Source: Isoetes taiwanensis (lineage: Eukaryota; Streptophyta; Lycopodiopsida; Isoetales; Isoetaceae). Taken from it: DNA of 64,000 nt. Under the pieces are notes generated by a model. The model searched no databases. It was not told the DNA's origin and saw only the letters and a list, made by a program, of their open reading frames with translations. This document shows, piece by piece, positions 1 through 10,303 of the stretch; within the stretch, counting starts at the first letter, position 1; every line of letters begins with the position of its first letter. The position numbers were made by a program, and so were the translations under genes. The stretch lies in contig JAJEKV010000019.1 in the NCBI GenBank assembly GCA_021234155.1, forward strand, positions 19,839,359 to 19,903,358, given 5' to 3'.

Positions 1-121
1 ATCAACGCTCAAAAAGAGACACACTCTAAAAATACTATTTAGTATGCCCCAATAAATATAGCACTAAAATCATAGGAAAACCATGCCAAAAAATGTATAA
101 AACTATAAAAATAACCCCCTG
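1..121 (-). repeat. Dispersed repeat, inverted copy at 34367-34468
   Basis: Read on the minus strand, this AT-rich stretch follows the same order as 34367-34468 on the plus strand. Shared landmarks are GGTTTTCCTATGATTT and TACTAAATAGTATTT. The two copies are clearly diverged. No coding content is visible. From 122 to 587 I see no gene, only AT-rich sequence that may be the 3' flank of the DUF7869 pseudogene. Confidence 0.6.
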
Positions 122-587
122 TTATTATGTATGCTAGATATTCCGCCGATACTAAGAATAAAACATGGGAAAAAATTTGTGGGAAAGAGATGTTCCAAAT
201 GCTTTCCAAAGCAGGAATGAGAAAGAAGAAAAAAGTATATTATTATGGCACTCAACTTTACACCACTCCTCAAAGGCAAAGCCTCAACACAAAAATGATT
301 AAGAGAATGATTCATGGTTAATTTTTTGGTTTGGTAACATATGCTCCAATGGCCTAGCACATTGCATATATACCACCTACTCTCCTCTTCCATTTTAGAT
401 ACGACTAAAACCGCTCAACTTTGGAACATATGCCAACATTTCTTTCCAGTTTACAAAATCGTACAATAGCCAGCCATTCATTCAAGGACATTAAATATAA
501 TACGCGAAGGAATACCAAATGGCTTTTGAATATTGAACAGAGTTATGAATGACCTATATGGATCTTGCATCACATATGAACTATAGT

Positions 588-1942
588 CTATTGAGTGCTA
601 AGAAGTCCACCAAAAAGAGGGATTCGAGCAAGACGTTTGGAGAACCTACTAAACATCTGATCAATTTGATCGTGTGTGTGCCCAACAAGAAGAAAACCAA
701 TCTTCACTTTCTTGAAAATCTGTTTCTCAACAAGCATAGCACAGTACGTAACTAATGCTTGGTTCTTATTCTCTCTCGTTGTGTTGTCAAGCTGGAGGTA
801 CAGAACTGGTGGTAAATGCTCCAGACTAGAAAGAATCTTGTGCAAGGTTGTAATAGTGAGATTAGGATCAACATGAATGTTTGGATAGTTTAAGAAAGTC
901 TTGCAAGAATGTTTTCCATTGAAAACCATAGCACCAACAACATGCAAATGTACAAAGTCTTCTTCTGGAGCATCCTTGCACATTGACAAAGTGTGGCAGG
1001 GTTGTTTTTTTTCTGGCCATTCCATCAATGACAACTGATACACAGCTGAGAGGATGTTCAAGTGCTTTTTTCCTGTGTTTTGTCAGCTTTCTCCTCTCAA
1101 GAGATTGTTGTTCTCTGTGATTGTTAAGCTTCTCTTTCAATGCATCTGAGAAGAAAAACATGGTTAGGAAAGGAATCTAATAGTATAGGCAACCAGAACT
1201 CTCGGAAGCTTACTTTTAATGTGTTGTGTCCTCGCATTCTGTTGTTCCGCTTTCAATTCAGAACATGTAGCACAAACAGACATACGTTGCTTTCTAGGAA
1301 TTGTTACCCGTGAGAATTCCTTTTTCCACAACACAGTGAATTAAGAGTAGCATACATGCCTTTCACCAACTTCAACACACAAGTCTTTGTAGTTGTTATA
1401 AACCTCATGTTTAGTAAAGTTATCACTTAAATGGTACATTGGGCTGTTAGGTAGTTTCTCGCAAGAATCTTTGAAGAAGCTTTCCATCCAAGAAACACAT
1501 TGAAGTGCATGAATTCTTGAGACACTTCCTGTGTGGCAGTAGTCGTTGATGCCTAGGTCCTTGTCTAGCTGTTTCTTCAATGTATGAAGTCTTCTGCTGC
1601 CTAAAGCATGAATCATTTTAAAGGCTGCTTGACAGACACTCGCCCACCAGCTGTGTAAGAAAACTTGTCACCTACGTCTGGTCTAATGTTCATTGCTAAG
1701 TAACCTCTTTGTTCTAGTAAGGTCATGGAACTGTAGTTGTCACGTAGTTGTCTTAATTCTCGGAGACCAATCTGTAGTAAACAGCGCTGCGAGCAACAAT
1801 GTTTTGTATGAGTTGCTCTCAAGTGCCCCTCGTCCATCAATTTCCTTCGTCTTTGTGAGGTACAAGCCTTCTTGCGCAAGTCTCGTAAAGGGGCTTTGAA
1901 CTCGAACAAAGTATCTTTTGAGCGCGCTATGTCCTCATCCAA
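588..1942 (-). pseudogene. DUF7869-type transposase-like gene, N-terminal and catalytic-like half, broken
   Basis: Read right to left, the fragments give a Cys/His-rich start (KHCCSQRC, near 1800), the block VCQAAFKMIHALGSRRLHTL (near 1600) and WKKEFSRVTIPRKQRM with CATCSELK (about 1320-1210). After these come VVIDGMARKKTTLPH (near 1010), YLQLDNTTRENKNQ (near 790) and VGHTHDQIDQMFSRFSKRL (near 640). This order is what I recall for DUF7869 proteins, an uncharacterised transposon-associated family. A consensus intron appears to lie at 1146-1213. The gene is damaged by a frameshift near 1632, a stop at 1338-1340 and a frameshift near 980. An ORF at 2003-2209 may be more N-terminal sequence but is not recognisable. 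The C-terminal half of the same family lies at 9997-13128 on the other strand. Confidence 0.7.
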
Positions 1943-2185
1943 AAGATCTACACGAGGTGTTCACGAGAACTACACGAGGTGTTTCTTCATCAGACACGAG
2001 AACTACACGAGATGATTCTTCATTTGAAATAAGAGCAACAGGTGTAGAGGCTGATGTTGTAGAAGCTCCAGGACCTTGTGTGGAAAGAGAGAGCCTATCT
2101 CTGGGAAAAAGTAGTCTAGGTTGGTGGCGTAATTGAGCATCTCCTGACGTGGCATAGAATACAGGAGTTGCAAGCCTAAGACTAC

Positions 2186-2214
2186 ATTAGGGCGGATTTG
2201 GGGTCTCAAAATGG
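2186..2214 (+). repeat. 29-bp inverted repeat, left copy
   Basis: This 29-bp sequence begins ATTAGGGCGGATTTGGGG and matches the reverse complement of 6185-6213 at 28 of 29 positions. A further shared block, ATTCCACGTCAT, follows about 20-25 bp inside both ends. The pair brackets about 4.0 kb. I found no matching target-site duplication, so the terminal inverted repeat reading is tentative. From 2215 to 3670 I see no gene. Confidence 0.6.
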
Positions 2215-3682
2215 CCTCCTATCAGCCATTCCACGTCATATTTCCGCTCCTTTTTTCCCATGCCAACTAGGATACCAAATCTCATCATTACAGATTTACT
2301 TGGAATATTCTCCCGGAATAAGGGGGATTGCGCATTCATGGCGCCATATGTATTTAATTCTGTTGGTTGTCAGACAGGCTGATGCAACATGTGGCGCTTC
2401 TAAAAAGCCACTTGCATTATAGCATACTGGCAACTCATGACGGTGTCTCTTGGTTTGTCAGATACCAAGCGTGCGTGTCACCGATTCTTGCGCTATTTTC
2501 ATTTAGAGGCCATGGCCATACAAGCTCCCCGCCTTCCACATTTCAAAATTTGAATGTGTAGGTTGAAGCTTTGTATCAGACTTTCATTTCGAGGCTATTG
2601 CAAGGTCACTTTATGGGTGGTTCACATGGAGAAGTTTAGGCTCTCCGAAGTTACGTGGAGTCGAAGATCGATTAAAAAATTCAGCGCTGCATCAACTACG
2701 CAAGTTGGATCTTGCAAGGGCTGATTTTCCAAAACGGAGCTGAATTTTTTTGCCTCTGCCCAAGTTCAACATAGTTAGTCCATGTGAACCCAAAGATTAA
2801 CCGGATCTTTACTTCATCCCAATACAAAGGCTTCCGCCCCTACAATTCGAAATTTAAATTTGCTTAATGTATAAAAGCATGGATTGTAGGAGAATGGACT
2901 TTTCGATTTCCATATGCACGTTGCAAATTTCAAAAACGAGGTTAGTAATGCGGACGTTAGGCTCACCGGCCGAATTGTCTTTGGGGCATACAAATTGTAC
3001 ACCTTCATTTCGCTACCGTCGCGATCCACGCAAAGATATGGAAGCTCCAAATGATGTGTGGAACTGACTCACGAATATGCTCCAGTCTTCAATCGCAAAA
3101 AAAGAGGTCTAAAAAATAAGAACTTAGACCTCGACGTGTTGTGTCTTGCAGTGTCGACATCTGGGCGGATGGCAGTTTATATCCATTGGATCCGTTGATT
3201 GGCAAGTTTCAGGACGTTTCAAGTTTAGTCCGATTTTGTGGTGACGGTAACTCTGGCCTCCTAGGATATTGTGAGAGATTGAGAGACGATGAAGGCATTC
3301 GGAATCGAATACAGTTCATTGAGATGAGCTGCTTCCGATAAGGAAGGGGAAATGTCCGTGAAGATGCTAATAAATGACATTATACTTTGCAATGCGAAGG
3401 GTTTATACATTCTTGAAGTACAAAGGTTATGGTGTTTGTGTTTAGATACCTCTAATACAAGAAGTCTTTGACTACTTTTAACAATAGATTCCTTTAAAAA
3501 TCTATTGCTATTTAAATTATAGCAAAAATGAGTCTTGAAACTCTTCAAGTAGTAGAAGAGCTCTTTGACTAGTTATCCATTTGATGACCATTTTTTAAGA
3601 AAATATGATATGTGACATTCTTATATGCAAACATTCATAAAATTTATGAACATTGAAGGTCAAAGCCATCCTTGTTTAAAGA

Positions 3683-5319
3683 GGATCATATGATGCGAAA
3701 TATTCATGCGCAGAAGTAATTGCATATAAGAAATTCGCCTGGTGTGATCCTTGCGTAAAAAAGTAAATAGAAACACAAATATTGAACTTACAACTTAGCG
3801 TAAACAAATAGTATTTTAATAAACCAACACTTTATATACTAATAGATATTTCTTTCTTTTGTTTTACTTGAAAGCTATTTTTTTTTTCAAGATGGATCAC
3901 ACTAAGTGAATAATACATATGCAAAAAAAAAGGGACACACTAAATTCGCATGGTGTGATCCACTTTCTTATTTGTTGTCAAATTAAAATTATACAAGTAC
4001 TCATTCCTATTTGTATCTAAAATGCTTTACCACTCTTAAGTTAAGTCATTATCCCTTTTCAAAGAGCATATTATTTTTCAAGAAGGATCACACCAAGCGA
4101 ATAGTACATATGCAACAAAAATGGAACACACTAAATTCGCATCGTGTGATCCACTTTCTTATTTGTTGTCAAATTAAAATTAAACACAAGTACCCCTTCT
4201 CATTTAATGCTTTACCACCCCAAGTGCATAAAGTTATTAGTCCTTTTCAAAGAGCATATCTTTTTTTAAGAAGGATCACATCAAGCATCCTATTTGCATC
4301 TAAAATACTTTACCAACTCTAGTAGTACATAAAGTTATTAGCCCTTTTCAAAAAACAAACACTTTATCAATAAATGAGCACGTCACATATCCACACTTAA
4401 CTTCAAATAAGACACATATATATTTCTTTTATTAAAAGATAATCAAAGTAATTTTACTATAGGAAGTCATCTTTTTCCAAAAAGATCACACCAAGCGAAT
4501 TTTGTATAAGCTAAAATGTTGGAATATACTAAATTCGCATGGTGTGATCCACTTTCTTGTTTGTTGTCAATAGATAATAACACCAAGTCCCTCATCAATA
4601 GTCTCCCATTTGCATATAAAATATGTATCATTCTAAGTTATATTATGTTTTATGAACTAAACTTTTTCAAAGAGGGTCCCAAAGCAAAATACAAACACTT
4701 ACTCAATAAGCCAACACTTTACCAACAACCAAAGCTTTATTAAATAAGATTTTTATGTTATTTTATCAAACCTAACAATGTTTCCATATGTGACACTTTG
4801 AGTTAACTGATCCAAAGGCTCATGAAAGTGACATTTTATACAATATGTCTTTGGAGCTTTTGTGTCGTGGCATTAGTAAACACCTTTAATGGAGCAAATA
4901 TCTTGTAACTCATTTTTTCAACAACCCTGGATGCACGTCTTATCAAACATTTCTTCATTGCAAGGACACCATTCTCATAACTTTGAGGCTTGCACAATTC
5001 GCTTAAATGAGGTCATGGGACGACTTTCAAGCTCGGCTCCCACAACTTTACAACGTAAAACTAGATGCCCATTGCCCTGAATGTATATCTTGGAAAAGCA
5101 TGTCTCTTATATCCATATGTTAGACAACAACGATGCTAGTAATGCTTTTCCCTAGTCTCAAATCCCCAACATCTGATAAATATAGCCCAAAGAAAAATAT
5201 TTGATTCAGTGAGTGAATATAAATCAAGAAAAGGGAAGAAAAAAGAAGCAAGGATCACATGACGCGAAATCTCACTACACATTTACAAAGTGCATATGCA
5301 TTTTCGCATGGTGTGATCC
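3683..5319. repeat. Tandem array with five full 68-bp palindromes
   Basis: Five palindromic units of exactly 68 bp lie at 3683-3750, 3894-3961, 4085-4152, 4483-4550 and 5252-5319. A left half-unit starts at 4273. Each opens with a form of GGATCACACCAAGCGAAT and closes with a form of ATTCGCATGGTGTGATCC, so the ends pair over about 18 bp. Starts of the first five units are 188-211 bp apart. The sequence between units also repeats (CACTTTCTTATTTGTTGTCAA after, CCCTTTTCAAAGAGCATAT before). It is a tandem satellite built on a foldback core, possibly amplified from a small MITE. No protein is encoded. Confidence 0.85.
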
Positions 5320-6184
5320 ATGTATTATTGAGGGTGCAAATTTGCAAATATCCTCCTCTTCAAATCCCTTCCAACCCTCCCTTCCCTTTTTTTTTGGCAA
5401 TATACTATCCATAGCATTTATTTTGAACCCTATAGTTCTACCTATTCATTGCGTATGAATGTCGCTCCGGTGATGTAACTCCATAGTCACCCTTCGTTAA
5501 GGATAGCATTCTCACCCACAAGCCTATGGATAGATATCCTTCCGCCCGGCATGCCTTTATTATTTTGTAAGTGATGAACTACTTGAAAGCAATGTAGAAG
5601 TACTAGGAGCAATGATGGGTGCAATTAGAGATCTGGTCGGTCGTTGAATTGTAAGATGAATGGCGTGGAGCAATAATGATGAATGGGAAGAGCTGAAAAG
5701 TAGGAAAACTTCGTAATGAAAATTTGGGCAAGAAAAACATGGCATGTAACGTCGTTTGCTTGTCCGCGCCATCGCCGTTGTTGCTTAACTCTATGCTCAG
5801 CCCAAGAAAAAACACGATACTATTGGAGACTTGGATTCCAAATGAAGAGCCGGGCGGAGAGGATGCAATGTGAAGGGGCGCTAATGTGAACAATGGAAAT
5901 CTTGGTGCCAAAATTTGATAAGATGGTTGGTGCATGTGGGCATGCAATGCGAGGGCGGGAAAAGTAGCCATTATTTTGGTCCGCGATACGATTTTCGAAA
6001 AATGCAGGCCATTAATGTGGTTGCAATGAATGCACAAACATGTCCTATGAAATTTCGCCATGTGGATGCCAAGTAAGCTTGCTCCTCTTTCTACTTGCCA
6101 ACTAATACTGACTTTGGAAAAAAATGCGCAAACATCATTGGTCGCGAGAAACATGACGTGGAATTCTGGCATCCAAGATATGGG
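5320..6184. other. No gene recognised
   Basis: Overlapping ORFs occur on both strands (for example 5603-6172 minus), but none shows a recognisable domain. The composition is ordinary intergenic. Confidence 0.4.
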
Positions 6185-6213
6185 CCATTTTCAGACCCCA
6201 AATCCGCCCTAAT
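6185..6213 (-). repeat. 29-bp inverted repeat, right copy
   Basis: This is the reverse complement of 2186-2214 with one mismatch. The flanking bases differ from those beside the left copy, so no target duplication supports a simple transposon. Confidence 0.6.
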
Positions 6214-6639
6214 GCCACCGTCCAAGCAATACAGTGATCTCATTTTCAAGGATCGCGATTTTGCCTCTTTGGAGCTTGAGCTCGGATCCATTTCGTGGTT
6301 TTTTTCTTCAATTTTGTTCTCCTAATGTTGGACACGCAGGACTTGCACTGCCATCATTACATAAGAGGCTCAGAAGGGATGCAACATCTTTTTGGTGTTT
6401 TGTTGAGGGCACCATAGTGACAACCACCCTTTTGTGACACAAGTAGACCCCATGGCTATAGCACAGGCAGACAGCGACCATCAACCCCTTTGCCCGACTC
6501 ATCCTCGGCGGCATCGGCTTAACTGTGCCAAATAAAGTATATGTGTATATATATACAAGAAATTTAATGCGTCCTACGGTGCATGTTCGAGTTTTAGCAT
6601 GTTCCTACGTGCAAGTTCTTGTCGTGCCCGACATTCTAA

Positions 6640-7340
6640 AAGAATCTCTTGAGAATACTCTAAATTCATAGATTCTCTAAGATTCTACCAAGGTTCTTTT
6701 AGAGGTTTCGTGAGCATTTCTCTAAATTTTATAAGATCCCCTCTAGATTCCATTAGATTTCCCTAGATTCTCCAATATTTTATGAACATCCCCTTAGATT
6801 CCCTTAGATTCCTTTACATTTTATGAGATTGCCCTAGATTCCCTTACATTACATGAGATTCAAAGAGATTCCATAAAGATTCTCTTAGATACTCTAAAAT
6901 TTCATCAACATTTTCTTAGATTCCCTTAGATTTTATCGAGATTCCTTTAGATCCCCCAGATTTTAAGAGATTTCCCTAGGCTTGTAAATATTTTCCTAGA
7001 TTCTCTTACATTTTATAAGATTTTCTTACATTCTATTAGATTCTTCTGGATTCCTTTACATTCTAAAACTTTTTAGAACATTCTAAGACTTTCTGGAACA
7101 TTCTAAGACTTTCAATATATTCTAGAACTTTCTGGAAGTATTTCCCTAGATTTCCTTACATTCCCGTAAATTTCCCTACATTCTATAACATTCTAAAACT
7201 TATTAGAACAATTTGGAACTTTCTGGAAGACTTTTCTTAGATCCCCCCTAGATTCTCTTATGTCCTAGAACTTTCTAGAAGATTCTAGAACTTTCTCGAG
7301 CCTTCCAGAACATTCTAGAACTTTCTTGAACTAGCTAGAA
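6640..7340. repeat. Degenerate 10-11 bp minisatellite
   Basis: The left part repeats variants of CCTTAGATTC. The right part moves to a 10-bp period with the core TTCTAGAACA. From 7271 to 7330 there are six consecutive 10-bp units of the form nnTTCnnGAA, with partial units on each side. This gives 12 alternating NTTCN/NGAAN pentamers, 11 of them perfect, which is the geometry of a eukaryotic heat-shock element. No gene lies close enough to call it a promoter. Confidence 0.7.
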
Positions 7341-7411
7341 TGTTATAGTCTATTTTATCTTAATGGAACATTACCCTTAAGTGTATTTGAAACTTAAATT
7401 AGCTATGGAAT

Positions 7412-7475
7412 TAAAGCTTGGTCTAGTGGTTAGAATGGGGGGCTGGGGGGTTAATGGCCAGGGTTCGAATCCCCC
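7412..7475 (+). repeat. tRNA-derived SINE head (tRNA-Gly-like)
   Basis: An A-box-like TGGTCTAGTGGTTAGAAT (7419-7436) and a perfect B box GGTTCGAATCC (7462-7472) have the spacing of a tRNA gene and resemble tRNA-Gly. The predicted acceptor arms (7412-7418 and the bases after 7475) do not pair, and the anticodon region is a G-rich run. I therefore call it a tRNA-derived SINE promoter and not a working tRNA. Confidence 0.6.
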
Positions 7476-7529
7476 ACACAACATAAAAAATTTTAAAAGC
7501 CTTTTTCCTAAGGGATGAGCATTCAACTT

Positions 7530-7935
7530 GGGCCGCAGGATCTTGGACCCGATCAAGGGTCGAGATCTCACCACGTGACAATAATTAAAGCAACCTGAGC
7601 CATAGGATCTATTACATATAATTCCCAAAGTCATGTGCACCGTAGGATATGTGCCAAGCCACCTGAGCCGTAGGATCTCGGATCGACGATCACGATCAAG
7701 AACAACCTGGGCCGTAGGATCGATTACATATAATTCCCAAAGCCATGTGCACCGTAGGATGTGTCCCAAAGCAACGTGAGCCGTAGGATCTCGGACCGAC
7801 GGTCAGGATCAAATCAACCTGGACCGTAGGATCGCTTACATATAATCTACAAACAAACTCCCAAGCCATCTGGGCCGTACGATACGTCCCAAAGCCACGT
7901 GAGCCGTAGGATCTCGGATCAACGGTCGGATTGAC
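7530..7935. repeat. Tandem repeat with CCGTAGGATC core
   Basis: The phrase GCCGTAGGATC recurs about every 25-60 bp within a longer unit of about 110-120 bp that also contains CATATAATTCCCAAAGCCAT and CTCGGATCGACGATC. ORFs that cross it simply reflect the repeat. It begins just after the SINE head and may belong to the same retroelement. Confidence 0.7.
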
Positions 7936-9090
7936 TGGGACAAACATAAGAACATATATGAGTTATGATATAAGTAAGAAGGAATAAGTACGGAATGAAT
8001 GTCGTATATAAAGCACATAATATAAAGGATTCTAACAGTGAGGACGAGCAGAGGAGTACATTGAAAAGGGGTAGTACAAAATGTAAATAGAGGAGTCTCT
8101 GTATGTGTCAATTTATGTAATTGAGAATAGATATAAATAATGACTTAAAATGTGTACAGTTGTGGATATAACGTATGGTTAAGATAGAGAGTGTGAGTCT
8201 GGAAACATGAAAGATAATTAAAAGGAGAAAGGTATTTTAAAATATGGTCGAAAGAAAATATTGATGTCATAGAGTGGCTACAGTGTTAACTATCATCGAA
8301 TCGGAAAATATAATTATGTATATGTATAAAAACTATCGCAGGAATACTAAGAGTTAGATTATAATTATAAAGAGATTACGAATGATAAACGATGAACAAT
8401 GAGTGTGTAATTAATGTAAAGTATATATGTACACATATATATGTGCCTTAAATGATATAAGGGATAAAGAACTGTTTGTAAATGGTATAAAAGAATATAA
8501 CTTATAAATCTCATGGTTATGTATAATAATGCGAGTATCAATATATTAGTTGTCAAAAAAAAAAAAAAATGTAAGACATAAGAAAAACAATTGATAGTAA
8601 ATAAAACTTAACGCGAGTATACCATGAATGGCTAGTGTAGTAATGAAAGGTATGTTGTGGAGACTTAAATCATCATGATTACAACAATTCGACCCCAAAT
8701 TGCTCACCGACATATATGTTTTTGTTGAGGATTCGGGTTGCAGACTTCGTCTGGTTGAAGATTAATTCTTAGCGGGCTCAGCCTAAGATTCGATATTGCA
8801 TGTTACTGCCACCTCAATGAGCGGAACCTTTTAGATAATCTAGCCAGTATGCCCACGGGGCTATAAGCTACTTCTCCTCGCTCATCTGCATGCCATGATG
8901 TCCTGGCCGACGGATGAGGCATTTGATCTACTTCACCAAATACAAGAAGCTATGGCTCATTGAAATCAGCATCCAAAACTAAGAATCCTTATGAAATTGC
9001 AGCTTCTACCTGTGCATATTTTGAGCACAATCATGAAAAATCAGATCAAGGTTGCCATAGAGTAGAAGCTAATATCTCATAAACTACTTC
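7936..9090. other. AT-rich stretch without a gene
   Basis: I see only AT-rich sequence with an A-tract near 8556-8569 and no coding signal on either strand. Confidence 0.5.
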
Positions 9091-9114
9091 ACATAATGGA
9101 TTGTCGTCAATTCT

Positions 9115-9450
9115 TATGGAGTCTCAGTACAAAAGCGTTCTAGGACACCAAGTTTCAGGTAAATCCATTGAGTATTTTCACCGCAAAAGGCCAAAAAACA
9201 ATTTCTGGTATTTTATCGTAAAAGCCCAATATCCTACAAAATGCACTACAGAATTTGATGTCGTCTGTTCCATTAGATTCGTGATACAAAAACGTCTTTG
9301 GGGGTTAATTTTCAGACCATTCTATAGAGAATTGATAGTGAAAAAAGCTAAAAAACGATTTCTGGTATTTATAAGGGAAAAGCCTATATCTCACAAACGG
9401 CTTCATAAAATCTAATGCCGTCTCTTCTATTAGATTGGAGATACAAAATA
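9115..9450 (+). repeat. Two tandem copies of a ~170-bp unit
   Basis: The unit is present twice in direct orientation. Shared landmarks are ATTTCTGGTATTTAT, AAAAGCC and TCTATTAGATT...GATACAAAA. The copies have diverged. A 104-codon ORF crosses both copies and probably reflects the repeat. Confidence 0.6.
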
Positions 9451-9996
9451 TTCCAAATGTTATGAATATGGTAGCTCGGGGGAGTGGTCTTGGATGTTAG
9501 TCTTGGTGGACTAGCATAGGTGTGTGAGAATGGCGAATTATGGGCAATGCATGGCAAATAAATGGCAAGGAAACCATATAATGGTTATGGTTAAATAATA
9601 TCTTGGAGCCAAGATATTATTTAATGGTTACAAGAAATTTATCGTGGCGGTCAAGGCTGCCGAGAACATTTTTCTTTCCCAATAGTCATGTTCTATGTCA
9701 CTTATATGCAAAAATTCTGCTGCGATCATGTATTAATTCGAGAACATGCGAGATTTGAACATGCACTATTGCCTTGTGTTTTCATGCCTGTAGGATGCAT
9801 GGAAGCTATGGTCAACGACCATGGGGTTCTCAATATTTTCTCATTTGTATCACTGCGGCATTTTTTATTTTCTCATTTCTTTCTAGTTCTTTGTATTTTT
9901 GCACCATCCAATGGCATGGCAAAATCAAAGAATATGTTTCAAATCAAAGGCCAGTCAAGCATTTAAGAGAGGACAACCCATTCACAAAAGTTAAGG

Positions 9997-10303
9997 GTGC
10001 CAGCAATGATTGATGTTATCCAAGAATCCTACAATCCTCATCCAGAAATCAAGTTGTTGAATGAGACTTATGATTTTAAAGAACTGATTTTTTGGAAAGA
10101 CCCGTTAGGTCACTGTGCTATTGAGCCTCTAAGAAATATCACGTTCTCACATCAGATCAAAATCTCACTTAAAGATGGGAAAAGCCAGCCTACGAGGCAA
10201 GAAATATGCTACATCGAAGGAGTGGTAGCCAGCAGAAGGAATACAGTTCATTCAAACCAGTCCTGACATTACTTCTATGCTCTCAGCAGAGCAAATGCCT
10301 TTA
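9997..10303 (+). pseudogene. DUF7869-type gene, C-terminal half, part 1
   Basis: The translation gives VPAMIDVIQESYNPHPEI, then NETYDFKELI and NITFSHQIKISLKDGK. This matches what I recall of the segment that follows the HTHDQIDQMFSR block in DUF7869 proteins. A frameshift near 10240 moves the frame to one reading ITSMLSAEQMPLQ, after which LINE sequence starts. The fragment picks up close to where the minus-strand half at 588-1942 stops. Sequence from 9451 to 9996 may hold intron or degraded exon but shows no clear motif. Confidence 0.55.

Noticed and set aside
3683-5319. CRISPR array
   Set aside because: Repeats are long palindromes in homologous, non-unique spacers in plant-like DNA. It is a satellite.
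7412-7484. A functional tRNA gene
   Set aside because: A and B boxes are present, but the acceptor stem does not pair and the anticodon region is a G run. A SINE head fits better.
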